From an uncultured Eubacteriales bacterium (GTDB taxonomy: Bacteria; Bacillota; Clostridia; Christensenellales; Aristaeellaceae): a stretch of DNA of 51,741 nucleotides. The notes beneath the pieces are model-generated. The model did not search any database. It was given only the letters and a program-made list of their open reading frames with translations, and had not been told where the DNA came from. Both the position numbers and the translations under genes were made by a program. The DNA is taken from contig CACXHY010000015.1 of NCBI GenBank assembly GCA_902767565.1, forward strand, positions 1-51,741, written 5' to 3'. How positions within the stretch are numbered: position 1 is the first letter of the stretch; each line of letters starts with the position of its first letter. Positions 9,401 through 18,170 of this stretch are shown piece after piece.

Positions 9401-11386
9401 ATGCTCGGCATTCTGAAGAAGTTTCCGGAGCTTGAGCCCTACAAGAGCGATCTGAAGCTCCGCATGGACCGCTATGAGGGCAAGAAAAAGCAGCTGCTGA
9501 AGAACGGCGAGACCCTCAACGATTTCGCCAACGGCCACGAGTTCTACGGCTTCCACCGCCTGGCTGACGGCTGGGTCTACCGTGAGTGGGCCCCGGGCGC
9601 GGACCAGGTCTACCTCAGCGGCGAGTTCTGCGACTGGCACTGGCTGGATCATCCTCTGGAGAAGAAGGACAACGGCAACTGGGAGCTCTTCCTGCCCGGG
9701 GATACCCTGCACCGGGGGAGCAAGGTCATCACCATCGTCCGCAACGGCGACCGGCTGACCCAGCACCTGCCCCTCTATACCCGCCGGGCCGTGCAGGACT
9801 GGGCGAACGGCAGCTGGTGCTGCGAGGTCTGGGACGACGAGGAGCCCTATCCCTGGACGGACCAGGACTTCCACAGCGAGGAAGCCCCGCTGATCTACGA
9901 GGCCCACGTGGGCATGTGCACCGAGGAGAGCAAGATCGCCACCTACACCGAGTTCGCCGACACGGTGCTGCCCCACGTGAAGGACGCCGGGTACAACACG
10001 GTGCAGCTGATGGCCATCATGGAGCATCCCTTCTACGGCTCCTTCGGCTATCAGGTGTCCAACTTCTTCGCGGCCTCCTCCCGCTTCGGCATGCCGGACG
10101 AGCTGAAATACCTGGTGAACAAGGCCCACAGCATGGGGATCCGCGTCCTGCTGGACGTGGTGCATTCCCACGCCGTGGGGAACACGCTGGAGGGCCTCAA
10201 CCTCTTCGACGGCACGTCCTATCAGTTCTTCCACGAGGGCGGCCGGGGCAACCACCCCGCCTGGGGCACCAAGTGCTTCAACTACGACAAGCCCGAGGTC
10301 ATCCACTTCCTGCTGAGCAACCTGAAGTTCTGGCTGACGGAGTACCACTTCGACGGCTTCCGCTTCGACGGCGTGACCTCCATGCTGTACATGGACCACG
10401 GTCTGGGCACCGCCTTCTCCAACCTGGGCATGTATTTCACCATGAACACCGACGTGGAATCCGTCACCTACCTGCAGCTGGCCAATGACCTGATCCGTCA
10501 GGTGAAGCCCGACGCGCTCACCATCGCGGAGGACATGTCCGGCATGCCCGGCATGTGCGAACCCGTGAAGGACGGCGGCATCGGCTTCGACTACCGCCTG
10601 GGCATGGGCATCCCGGACCTGTGGATCCGCCTGGCCAAGGAGACCCGGGACGAGGACTGGCGCGTGGGCAAGCTCTGGTGGGAGCTGACCTTCCGCAACG
10701 CCCCGACCATCGCCTACGTGGAGAGCCACGACCAGGCGCTGGTGGGCGACAAGACCATGATCTTCCGTTTCGCCGACGCCGCCATGTACGACAGCATGAA
10801 CGCCGACTGCCACAACCAGGTGATCGACCGGGCCGTCGCCCTGCACAAGATGATCCGCCTGCTGACCATGGCGGCGGGCGGCAACGGCTACCTTTGCTTC
10901 ATGGGCAACGAGTTCGGCCATCCCGAATGGATCGACTTCCCGCGGCCCGGCAACGGCAACAGCTTCCACTACTGCCGCCGCCAGTGGAGCCTGCTGCGGA
11001 ACGAGAATCTGAAGTACAAGTATCTCTACAAGTTCGATCAGGACATGCTGAAGGCGGCGAAGGACTGGCGCATCTTCGACGTGGGCTGGCCCACCCTGTC
11101 CCGCATGCACGAGGACCAGCACGTCCTGGCCTTCGAGCGCAACGGTCTGCTGTTCGCCTTCAACTTTGATCCCGTCAACAGCTATGAGGGCTACGAGATC
11201 CCCGTCACGAAGGCGACGGACTACGAGATCGTCTTCTCCAGCGACGACTGGTGCTACGGCGGCTACGGGCGCAACGCCCGGGTGCCCTGCCCCTCCCTCC
11301 CCGACGGGAACGGCGGCCGGCAGGTGAAGCTGTATCTGCCGGCCCGCACCGCCCTGGTGCTCTGCCCCGCGGAGAAAGAGGCCTGA
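9401..11386 (+). CDS. glgB: 1,4-alpha-glucan branching enzyme, eukaryotic-type (GH13_8-like)
   Basis: This 661-residue enzyme forms alpha-1,6 branches in glycogen by cutting and transferring alpha-1,4 segments. An N-terminal CBM48-type domain (EFYGFHRLADGWVYREWAPGA...SGEFCDW) is followed by the GH13 barrel. Catalytic motifs are DGFRFDGVTSM (nucleophile Asp), TIAEDMSG (acid Glu) and YVESHDQAL (His-Asp). The block EHPFYGSFGYQVSNFFAASSRFG is much closer to the plant, fungal and animal enzymes than to E. coli GlgB, pointing to the GH13_8 branch, which is also found in some bacteria. The ATG at 9401 follows GAAGGGAGAACG. It stands alone with its own promoter and terminator; no other glg gene is in the window. 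Confidence 0.93.
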   Translation: MLGILKKFPELEPYKSDLKLRMDRYEGKKKQLLKNGETLNDFANGHEFYGFHRLADGWVYREWAPGADQVYLSGEFCDWHWLDHPLEKKDNGNWELFLPGDTLHRGSKVITIVRNGDRLTQHLPLYTRRAVQDWANGSWCCEVWDDEEPYPWTDQDFHSEEAPLIYEAHVGMCTEESKIATYTEFADTVLPHVKDAGYNTVQLMAIMEHPFYGSFGYQVSNFFAASSRFGMPDELKYLVNKAHSMGIRVLLDVVHSHAVGNTLEGLNLFDGTSYQFFHEGGRGNHPAWGTKCFNYDKPEVIHFLLSNLKFWLTEYHFDGFRFDGVTSMLYMDHGLGTAFSNLGMYFTMNTDVESVTYLQLANDLIRQVKPDALTIAEDMSGMPGMCEPVKDGGIGFDYRLGMGIPDLWIRLAKETRDEDWRVGKLWWELTFRNAPTIAYVESHDQALVGDKTMIFRFADAAMYDSMNADCHNQVIDRAVALHKMIRLLTMAAGGNGYLCFMGNEFGHPEWIDFPRPGNGNSFHYCRRQWSLLRNENLKYKYLYKFDQDMLKAAKDWRIFDVGWPTLSRMHEDQHVLAFERNGLLFAFNFDPVNSYEGYEIPVTKATDYEIVFSSDDWCYGGYGRNARVPCPSLPDGNGGRQVKLYLPARTALVLCPAEKEA

Positions 11387-11406
11387 CCCTCCTTCCCCCG
11401 AAACAC

Positions 11407-11445
11407 AGCCCGCTTCCGGACCCAACGGCCCGGCGGCGGGCTTTT
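11407..11445 (+). terminator. Terminator of glgB
   Basis: Stem AGCCCGC / GCGGGCT, with an inner CCGG pairing in the long loop, is followed by TTTT, 20 bases after the glgB stop. Confidence 0.8.
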
Positions 11446-11472
11446 GCGATGCGCACCGCGTTCTCCCCGCGT

Positions 11473-11514
11473 CCGCCGGTGATCCATTTTCATCCGCCGG
11501 CGATACATTTTCAT
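11473..11514 (+). repeat. Two 21-bp direct repeats upstream of the glycan locus promoter
   Basis: Two head-to-tail copies (11473-11493 and 11494-11514) share CCGCCGG, then GAT, then CATTTTCAT, and differ at only two positions. The 21-bp period equals two helical turns, and the array ends 7 bp before the -35 box. This geometry is typical of activator sites for response regulators that bind direct repeats, for example LytTR-type regulators. The regulator itself is not in the window. Confidence 0.7.
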
Positions 11515-11521
11515 AAAGCCA

Positions 11522-11550
11522 TTGCCAAACAGGGCGTTTTCGGATATAAT
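11522..11550 (+). promoter_or_regulatory. Promoter of the surface-glycan locus
   Basis: TTGCCA (11522-11527) and a perfect TATAAT (11545-11550) have a 17-bp spacer. The leader to the first gene is about 105 bases and carries GTGGATCCAC and a GC-rich CGCCTCGCGGCGCGG segment that may fold. No other strong promoter was seen between here and 34 kb. Confidence 0.85.
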
Positions 11551-11662
11551 CACCCTGTGTATCCATGCGGGTACCGGTTTTGTGTGTGGATCCACAATGC
11601 GGGACCGCCTCGCGGCGCGGAGTACCGGGCCGGCGGCGGGCTGTAAGGGATGAGGTGAGCGG

Positions 11663-13780
11663 GTGAGCTCCGACGGGAACAGGACGAAGACAGCGGACAA
11701 GCCCCACAGACGAAGAAAGACACTGCGCTTCGGCAAGCTGACGATCGAGCACTGGCAGATCATTTCGTTTTTTCTGGCGATCTACGATTTCGTCGCGGTG
11801 TGCGGCGCGTATTTCCTCGCGCTGTGGATCCGGTTCGACGGCAGCTTCAATGCGATCCAGCAGCAGCCCTATTATCGGACGTACACCGTGTTTATCGTGC
11901 CGTACGCGCTGGCCTGCATCGTGATCTTCGGCTTCTTCCGGATGTACAAGAGCATGTGGCGCTACGCCAGCTTTGTCGAACTGGCCCGGACCGCGGCGGC
12001 CTCGGTGCTGACATCCGGCCTGCACGCGCTGCTGATCACGGTGCTGATGCCCGCGATCCTGTCGGGCACGCAGGCGACGGCCACGCGCATGCCGCTGACC
12101 TACTATATCCTGGGCGGACTGCTCCAGTTCGTCCTCCTTGCGGGCGTCCGGTTTGCCTACCGCTTCCTGCAGCTGTTCCGCAAGAGCCGCCACAACGCGC
12201 AGGAGAGCGGGATATCCCGGGTGATGCTCATCGGCGCGGGATCGGCCGGCCAGCTGATCCTGCGGGACATGAGCCAGGCGAAGGAGATCACCGACAAGGT
12301 CGTCTGCATCATCGACGACAACCCCAACAAGTGGAACCGCTACATGGAAGGCGTGCCCGTGGTGGGCGGCCGGGACGACATCCTCTGGGCCGTGAAGAAA
12401 TACGGCGTGAACAAGATCTTCCTGGCCATCCCCAGCGCGACGGCCGAGCAGAAACGCGACATCCTCACCATCTGCAACGAGACGGGCTGCGAGCTAAAGC
12501 AGCTGCCGGGCATGTACCAGTTCGTGCTGGATCAGATCAGCGTGACCTCCATGAAAAAGGTCTCGGTGGAGGACCTGCTGGGCCGGGAGCCCATCAAGGC
12601 CAACATGGAGGAAGTGTACGCCTTCATCACCGGAAAGACCGTGCTGGTCACGGGCGGAGGCGGGTCCATCGGTTCGGAACTGTGCCGCCAGATCGCGGCG
12701 CACAACCCGAAGCAGCTGATCATCTTCGACGTTTACGAAAACAACGCCTACGCCATCCAGTTGGAGCTGAAAAAGAAGTACCCGGACATGGATCTGGTGA
12801 CCCTGATCGGCTCCGTGCGCGACAGCCGGCGGATCTTCCAGGTGTTCGAGACCTACCGCCCGCAGATCGTGTACCACGCGGCGGCCCACAAGCATGTGCC
12901 GCTGATGGAGGACAGCCCCTGCGAGGCCATCAAGAACAACGCCATCGGCACCTATAAGACCGCCTACGCGGCCATGGTGCACGGCTGCGAGCGGTTCGTG
13001 CTGATCTCCACCGACAAGGCGGTGAACCCCACCAACGTCATGGGGGCCAGCAAGCGCATCTGCGAGATGATCGTGCAGAGCTTCGACCACATGATCAAGG
13101 CGGGCAAAGCGGACCGGATCCCCCAGCTCTTCACCCATGTCGGCTATGAAAACGCGGACAAGGACGGCTCCGGGAGCGTCTTCCGGAACATCCGGACGGA
13201 ATTCGTGGCGGTGCGGTTCGGCAACGTGCTTGGCTCCAACGGCTCGGTCATCCCCCTGTTCCAGCGGCAGATCGAGAACGGCGGCCCGGTGACGGTCACG
13301 CACCCGGACATCATCCGCTATTTCATGACCATCCCCGAGGCGGTCAGCCTGGTGATGCTGGCAGGCACCTACGCGAAGGGCGGCGAGATCTTCGTGCTCG
13401 ACATGGGTTCGCCCGTGAAGATCGACACCCTCGCCCGGAACATGATCAAGCTCTCCGGCTACAAGCCCGATGTGGACATCAAGATCGAGTACACGGGCCT
13501 CCGTCCGGGCGAGAAGCTCTACGAGGAGAAGCTGATGGCGGAGGAAGGCCTGAAGAAGACCGACAACGACCTCATCCACATCGGCTGCCCGATCCGCTTC
13601 GACGAGAACGCCTTCCTGGGGCAGCTGGCCGGGCTGATGGACGCGGCCTACAGCAACAAGGAGGACCGCATCCGGGAACTCATCGCCGCGGTGGTCACCA
13701 CCTACCGCCCGGAGGGCGTGAAGCCGGCGGGCATCAAGGACGGCACCTACGAGCGGCTGGTGCATGAGGCGGACCAGTGA
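11663..13780 (+). CDS. UDP-N-acetylglucosamine 4,6-dehydratase, membrane-anchored (PglF/WbpM/CapD family)
   Basis: This 705-residue inner-membrane protein should convert UDP-GlcNAc to UDP-2-acetamido-4-keto-2,6-dideoxyhexose, the first step to bacillosamine-type sugars. Four transmembrane segments lie within about residues 30-165, then a CoA-binding-like Rossmann domain (RVMLIGAGSAGQ, about 190), then the SDR dehydratase domain beginning VLVTGGGGSIGSE near residue 325. The catalytic area STDKAVNPTNVMGASKR has Met where other SDRs have Tyr, as known for this family. The GTG start follows GAGGTGA. It is the first gene of the locus, and the aminotransferase two genes later uses its expected product. 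Confidence 0.92.
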   Translation: MSSDGNRTKTADKPHRRRKTLRFGKLTIEHWQIISFFLAIYDFVAVCGAYFLALWIRFDGSFNAIQQQPYYRTYTVFIVPYALACIVIFGFFRMYKSMWRYASFVELARTAAASVLTSGLHALLITVLMPAILSGTQATATRMPLTYYILGGLLQFVLLAGVRFAYRFLQLFRKSRHNAQESGISRVMLIGAGSAGQLILRDMSQAKEITDKVVCIIDDNPNKWNRYMEGVPVVGGRDDILWAVKKYGVNKIFLAIPSATAEQKRDILTICNETGCELKQLPGMYQFVLDQISVTSMKKVSVEDLLGREPIKANMEEVYAFITGKTVLVTGGGGSIGSELCRQIAAHNPKQLIIFDVYENNAYAIQLELKKKYPDMDLVTLIGSVRDSRRIFQVFETYRPQIVYHAAAHKHVPLMEDSPCEAIKNNAIGTYKTAYAAMVHGCERFVLISTDKAVNPTNVMGASKRICEMIVQSFDHMIKAGKADRIPQLFTHVGYENADKDGSGSVFRNIRTEFVAVRFGNVLGSNGSVIPLFQRQIENGGPVTVTHPDIIRYFMTIPEAVSLVMLAGTYAKGGEIFVLDMGSPVKIDTLARNMIKLSGYKPDVDIKIEYTGLRPGEKLYEEKLMAEEGLKKTDNDLIHIGCPIRFDENAFLGQLAGLMDAAYSNKEDRIRELIAAVVTTYRPEGVKPAGIKDGTYERLVHEADQ

Positions 13781-13814
13781 CAGACGCAAGGGAACGATTG
13801 AGAGGAAAGGCTTC

Positions 13815-14894
13815 ATGAGCAAACAGAACACGAATCCCGGCGAAACCAAGAAGGAGCAGAGATCCGGGAACCTGACCGGCTTCCGGAAGGTCGTGGACGC
13901 CATCGCGAAGGATCTGTGGATCCTTGTGCTGGACGTGGTGGCGGTCAATCTCTCCTACTACCTGATCCTGCTCATCCGGTATTATGTGGCCGGCACGTTC
14001 AATCAGGCGGCGAAGGGACACCTGAGCGCGTTCCTGCAGTTCGCCCCGATCTATACGGTGCTGTGCGTGATCGTGTTCATCCTGTGCAGGCTCTACAACG
14101 GCATGTGGCGCTACGCGGGCATCAACGACATGAACCGCATCCTGCTGGCCTCCGCCGTCACGGCGGGCATCCAGGTGGGCGGCACGCTGATCATGGGGCA
14201 TCCCATGCCGGTGGGCTACTACATCGGCGGCGCCTTCATCCAGTTCGTGCTCATCGTGATGATCCGCTTTGCCTACCGCGTCTTCCTGGCGGAAAAGCGG
14301 AAGATCGAGAGCCGGAAGCTGCCCGCGGTCAACGTGATGATCGTCGGCGCGGGGGACGTGGCGCGCAAGGCCATGCGCCAGCTGGAGGACAGCGTGTACC
14401 GCCCGGCCTGCGTCATCGACAGCCGCGGGGTCTCCGACGGCAAGGCCATGGACGGCGTGCCGGTCCTCGGCGGAACGGGCCGCCTGGAGGAGGCGGTCGG
14501 CCGGTACGCGGTCAGCGCCGTGATCATCGCCGATCCCGCCCTGTCCCGCGAGGACCGCGACGGCATCAAGCAGCTGTGCGAAAAGATGAAGCTGGACCTG
14601 CAGGACCACACCGGGATCCTGGCGAACCTGTCCGGCCGCCTGCCGCTGACGGGCCTGCTGGAGATGGTCAAGGGCCCGGTGAGCATCCGCATCGACGGCC
14701 AGACGACGCGCTATGACAGCGGCATGGACGCCCTGGTCAGCTTCAACGACCGCTACACCGTGACCGGGATCTGCGCCGAGGGCGGCTTTGTGCGGATCGA
14801 CCTGAAGGAAAGCCGCAGCGAAGCCTATGCCGGCTATGACGCCTGGCTGCAGAAGCACAAGGAAGAGACCGGCGAAGATGTCAGCTACTTCTGA
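13815..14894 (+). CDS. Membrane protein with CoA-binding-like domain: dehydratase N-terminal half only
   Basis: This 359-residue protein resembles the first half of the preceding gene. It has four hydrophobic segments (about residues 30-165, sharing the MWRYA and RFAYR blocks), then a Rossmann domain starting VNVMIVGAGDVARKAM. The catalytic SDR domain is absent. In its place is a C-terminal tail of about 80 residues (GPVSIRIDGQTTRYDSG...) that I do not recognise. The gene looks intact: it has a ribosome binding site (GAGAGGAAAGG), no frameshift, and neighbours 34 and 22 bases away. It probably arose by duplication of the upstream gene. A regulatory, scaffolding or nucleotide-sugar-sensing role is possible; dehydratase activity is unlikely. 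Confidence 0.75.
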   Translation: MSKQNTNPGETKKEQRSGNLTGFRKVVDAIAKDLWILVLDVVAVNLSYYLILLIRYYVAGTFNQAAKGHLSAFLQFAPIYTVLCVIVFILCRLYNGMWRYAGINDMNRILLASAVTAGIQVGGTLIMGHPMPVGYYIGGAFIQFVLIVMIRFAYRVFLAEKRKIESRKLPAVNVMIVGAGDVARKAMRQLEDSVYRPACVIDSRGVSDGKAMDGVPVLGGTGRLEEAVGRYAVSAVIIADPALSREDRDGIKQLCEKMKLDLQDHTGILANLSGRLPLTGLLEMVKGPVSIRIDGQTTRYDSGMDALVSFNDRYTVTGICAEGGFVRIDLKESRSEAYAGYDAWLQKHKEETGEDVSYF

Positions 14895-14916
14895 GCGCGG
14901 ACGGGAGGAATGAAAC

Positions 14917-16245
14917 ATGCCTGAAACCAAAGCCTTCCTCGCCGGCCGCGACGAGTACCGCGCGGATCCCCGCTTTGAGGGGATCCGGCCGTCGCCCGGC
15001 CGCATCTGGCTGTCTTCCCCCACCATGCACGGGGACGAGCAGCGCTGGGTGGATGAGGCCATCCAGACCAATTGGGTCTCCACCGTCGGCGCGAACATCG
15101 ACGAGGTGGAAAAGATCACCGCGCAGAAGATCGGCCGCAAGTACGCGGTGGGTCTCTCCGCGGGCACGGCCGCCCTGCACATGGCCATCCGCCTGGCGGG
15201 CGAGCGCCTGTACGGCCCGCAGCCCGCGAACGTGGGCACCCTGACCGGGCACAAGGTCTTCTGCTCCGACTGCACCTTCGACGCCACGGTGAACCCCGTG
15301 GCCTACGAGGGCGGCGAGGCGGTCTTCATCGACACGGAGCTGGACTCCTGGAACATGTCGCCCGAGGCCCTCGAAAAGGCCTTCGATATCTATCCGGACG
15401 TCCGCCTGATCGTCGTCGCGCACCTCTACGGCACGCCGGGCAAGTGCGACGAGATCCGCGCCATCGCCGACCGCCACAACGCTCTGATCGTGGAGGATGC
15501 CGCCGAGTCCTTCGGCGCGACCTACAAGGGCGTGCAGACCGGCATGTTCGGGGATTACTCCATCATCTCCTTCAACGGGAACAAGATCATCACCGGCTCC
15601 TCCGGCGGCATGTTCCTCACGGATAGCAAAGAGGACGCCCACAAGATCCGCAAGTGGTCCACCCAGAGCCGCGAGAGCGCCGCCTGGTACCAGCACGAGG
15701 AACTGGGTTACAACTACAGGATGAGCAACGTAATCGCGGGCGTGATCCGCGGCCAGCTGCCCTACCTGGAGGAGCATATCGCCCAGAAGAAGGCCATCTA
15801 TGAGCGCTACAAAGAGGGCCTGAAGGGGCTGCCCGTGCGGATGAACCCCGTGCCGGCGTACACCGAGCCCAACTACTGGCTCAGCTGCCTCACGATCGAG
15901 CCGGAGGCCATGTGCCGCCAGGTCCGCGGCGAGCACGAAGCCCTCTACGTGACCGAGCCGGGCAAGTCCTGCCCCACGGAGATCCTCGGCGCGCTGATGG
16001 CCTTCAACGCCGAGGGCCGCCCCATCTGGAAGCCGATGCACATGCAGCCCATCTACCGCAACCACGTCTTCATCACCACCCAGGGCGTGGCCCGGGGCCG
16101 CTCCAACGCCTACATCGACGAGGGCGAGGCGGTGGACAACGGCAAATGGCTCTTCCGGCACGGCCTCTGCCTGCCGAGCGACAACAAGATGACCATGGAG
16201 CAGGTGGACTTCGCGGTGGAGATCATCCACCGGTGCTTCAGGTGA
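14917..16245 (+). CDS. PLP-dependent aminotransferase, DegT/DnrJ/EryC1 family (PglE-like)
   Basis: This 442-residue sugar aminotransferase probably transfers an amino group from glutamate to the 4-keto sugar nucleotide made by the dehydratase. Typical blocks are WLSSPTMHGDEQRWVDEAIQTNWVST, LSAGTAALHMAIRLAG, VVAHLYGTPGKCDEI and VEDAAESFGATYKG. The PLP lysine is Lys223 in FNGNKIITGSSGG. It is somewhat longer than many family members (about 380-400), mainly from an extended N-terminus. It lies between the dehydratase pair and the phosphoglycosyl transferase, the PglF-PglE-PglC logic of Campylobacter. The amino donor and the stereochemistry cannot be read directly. Confidence 0.88.
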   Translation: MPETKAFLAGRDEYRADPRFEGIRPSPGRIWLSSPTMHGDEQRWVDEAIQTNWVSTVGANIDEVEKITAQKIGRKYAVGLSAGTAALHMAIRLAGERLYGPQPANVGTLTGHKVFCSDCTFDATVNPVAYEGGEAVFIDTELDSWNMSPEALEKAFDIYPDVRLIVVAHLYGTPGKCDEIRAIADRHNALIVEDAAESFGATYKGVQTGMFGDYSIISFNGNKIITGSSGGMFLTDSKEDAHKIRKWSTQSRESAAWYQHEELGYNYRMSNVIAGVIRGQLPYLEEHIAQKKAIYERYKEGLKGLPVRMNPVPAYTEPNYWLSCLTIEPEAMCRQVRGEHEALYVTEPGKSCPTEILGALMAFNAEGRPIWKPMHMQPIYRNHVFITTQGVARGRSNAYIDEGEAVDNGKWLFRHGLCLPSDNKMTMEQVDFAVEIIHRCFR

Positions 16246-16264
16246 GGAAGGCGGGGGAGAGCCC

Positions 16265-16948
16265 ATGAAAAAAGGATATCAGGGACTGTATAACGTCATT
16301 TTCAAGCGGTTACTCGATATACTGGTCTCGGCGCTTGTGCTGATCCTGTTCGGCTGGCTTCTGGGACTGCTGGCGCTGGCGGTTCGGATCAAAATGGGCA
16401 GTCCGGTCATCTTCTGCCAGGAGCGACCCGGCCGGATCGATCCGAAGACCGGCAAGGAAAGGATGTTTCGGCTTTACAAGTTCCGCTCCATGACAGACGC
16501 GCGGGATGAGCGGGGCAACCTCCTGCCGGCCTCCCAGCGGCTGACGCGTTTCGGGCGGCGGCTGAGGGCGACCTCGCTGGATGAACTGCCGGAGTTCTGG
16601 AACATCCTCAAGGGAGACATGAGCCTGATCGGACCTCGCCCGCTGTGGGCAAACTACCTGGAGTATTACAACGAATTCGAGCACCGGCGCCACCTGGTGC
16701 GCCCCGGGCTGACCGGCCTGGCCCAGGTGAACGGGCGGAACGCCACGAGTTGGGGAAAACGCTTCGAATATGACAACGAATACGTGCGGAACGTGAGCCT
16801 CGCGTTGGACGTGAAGATCCTCCTGGCCACGGTAAAGCAGGTGCTGAAACACGAGAACGTGGAGTTCGAGAAGGATCACCAGCCCATTTTGGATTATTTC
16901 GCGGATCCGGACAGGACAAAGAACGCGGAAGGCGGGGAGGAAGACTGA
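16265..16948 (+). CDS. Monotopic phosphoglycosyl transferase (PglC-like sugar transferase)
   Basis: The 227-residue enzyme transfers a sugar 1-phosphate from a nucleotide sugar to undecaprenyl phosphate, starting assembly of the repeat unit on the inner membrane. It has a single N-terminal re-entrant hydrophobic helix (residues 13-40), the KFRSM motif, the catalytic Asp106-Glu107 dyad in SLDELPEFWNI, and the family end motif LIGPRPL, followed by RPGLTGLAQVNGRN. Its small size, without the extra N-terminal membrane domain of WbaP-type enzymes, fits the PglC class. Its substrate is probably the 4-amino-6-deoxy sugar made by the upstream genes. The stop codon overlaps the next start by one base. 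Confidence 0.92.
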   Translation: MKKGYQGLYNVIFKRLLDILVSALVLILFGWLLGLLALAVRIKMGSPVIFCQERPGRIDPKTGKERMFRLYKFRSMTDARDERGNLLPASQRLTRFGRRLRATSLDELPEFWNILKGDMSLIGPRPLWANYLEYYNEFEHRRHLVRPGLTGLAQVNGRNATSWGKRFEYDNEYVRNVSLALDVKILLATVKQVLKHENVEFEKDHQPILDYFADPDRTKNAEGGEED

Positions 16949-18132
16949 TGGCGACCAATTACGATCTGTTGCTGGAGAAGGTCAGGGCGCTCGGCATGGA
17001 GTATCGCTGGGCCGGCATGTTCGTCAAGAAGCTCCGGGACGACGAGAACGCATTTCCGGTGGCGGACATGGCACAAAGGGAGTGGGCGCTCAGCCGCGGA
17101 TTCTATCCCGGGCGGATCGAACTGTATGGCCTGAACGAGCAGAACTGGGCCGACTATCTGCCGGACTACCAGTACTTCATGCTCCATCCGATGAACAACC
17201 ATTTTCTGAAGTGGCTGGACAAGACGACGCTGAAGTACGTGCTGGACGGAAGCGTGTGCAGCGACATCATGCCCGCATACTACGTCTATGTGGAGAACGA
17301 GCTGTGCGGCGGCCGGTTCACTTACCTGATGGATTGCCCGGCGGACATCGCAAGGGACGAGGATTTCCTCTGGAACCTGCTGAAGCGGCAGGGCATCCTC
17401 GCGATGAAGCCGAACTCCGGGACCTCCGGCGGGCTTGGGTTCATCAAGCTGGAGCTGCGCGGGGACCGGTTGTTCGAGAACAACAAGCCGATCGACATGA
17501 CGCGCTTCATCGAGATCCGAGACACGATGCGCAACTACATCGTCACCGAGTACGCGCACCAGCATCATGAACTGAGCCGGGTGTGGCCGGACAGCGAGTG
17601 TACGCTCCGCGTGATCATGTGCAAGGATCCGACCGAGGACCGCTACGCGGAGACGACCTGGTCCTGCGCTGTTTCCTACGCGAGATTCGGGACATCCGTC
17701 AACGGGGGAGCGAGCAACCTCTCTTCCGGCGGCGTCGGGGTCGGGTTCGACTTCGAGACGGGCCGATACGGCGACTTCTGCATCCGGTACAAGCGCTTCA
17801 CGCCCGATGGCGTCTGGAAACTGGACCGGCATCCCGACACCGGCGTCGAATGGCGCACATCGGGACTGCCGAACTGGGATCTGGTAAAGGAGAAAATCCG
17901 CCAGGCCTGCCGGCACATGTCCTCCCTGGACTACATGGGCTTTGACATCATTATCACCGAGGACGGGATGAAACTGTGCGAGATCAACTCCCACCCAGCG
18001 GTGGACTATGAGCAGGTCATGTGCGGGCCGACGCTGGCGAGGGATAAGGTCCGGAACTTCTATGAGCACAAGGGCCTGCGCAGGTTCGACGGTCGGGACT
18101 TCTGCCGCGCGTACATGGAGAGCCAGGAGTAA
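16948..18132 (+). CDS. Sugar-transfer-associated ATP-grasp protein
   Basis: This 394-residue protein belongs to the ATP-grasp family often found in capsule loci (Pfam sugar-transfer-associated ATP-grasp type). The first ATP-binding lysine lies in ILAMKPNSGTSGGLGFIKL, and metal-binding acids lie in MGFDIIITEDGMKLCEINSHP near the C-terminus. ATP-grasp enzymes activate a carboxylate as acyl phosphate and join it to an amine or similar nucleophile. Its start overlaps the phosphoglycosyl transferase stop (TGATG), so the two are translationally coupled. I infer that it may acylate the free 4-amino group of the first sugar, since no PglD-type acetyltransferase is present. This is untested. Confidence 0.8.
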   Translation: MATNYDLLLEKVRALGMEYRWAGMFVKKLRDDENAFPVADMAQREWALSRGFYPGRIELYGLNEQNWADYLPDYQYFMLHPMNNHFLKWLDKTTLKYVLDGSVCSDIMPAYYVYVENELCGGRFTYLMDCPADIARDEDFLWNLLKRQGILAMKPNSGTSGGLGFIKLELRGDRLFENNKPIDMTRFIEIRDTMRNYIVTEYAHQHHELSRVWPDSECTLRVIMCKDPTEDRYAETTWSCAVSYARFGTSVNGGASNLSSGGVGVGFDFETGRYGDFCIRYKRFTPDGVWKLDRHPDTGVEWRTSGLPNWDLVKEKIRQACRHMSSLDYMGFDIIITEDGMKLCEINSHPAVDYEQVMCGPTLARDKVRNFYEHKGLRRFDGRDFCRAYMESQE

Positions 18133-18170
18133 GCGGCGCAGGGACCGCAGCGCCCCGAGCGGGAAAAGGA

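Noticed and set aside
9239-12193. Reverse-strand open frame of 984 codons opposite glgB and the first glycan gene
   Set aside because: Same GC-bias artefact: composition is antisense-like and the opposite strand holds well-conserved enzymes.
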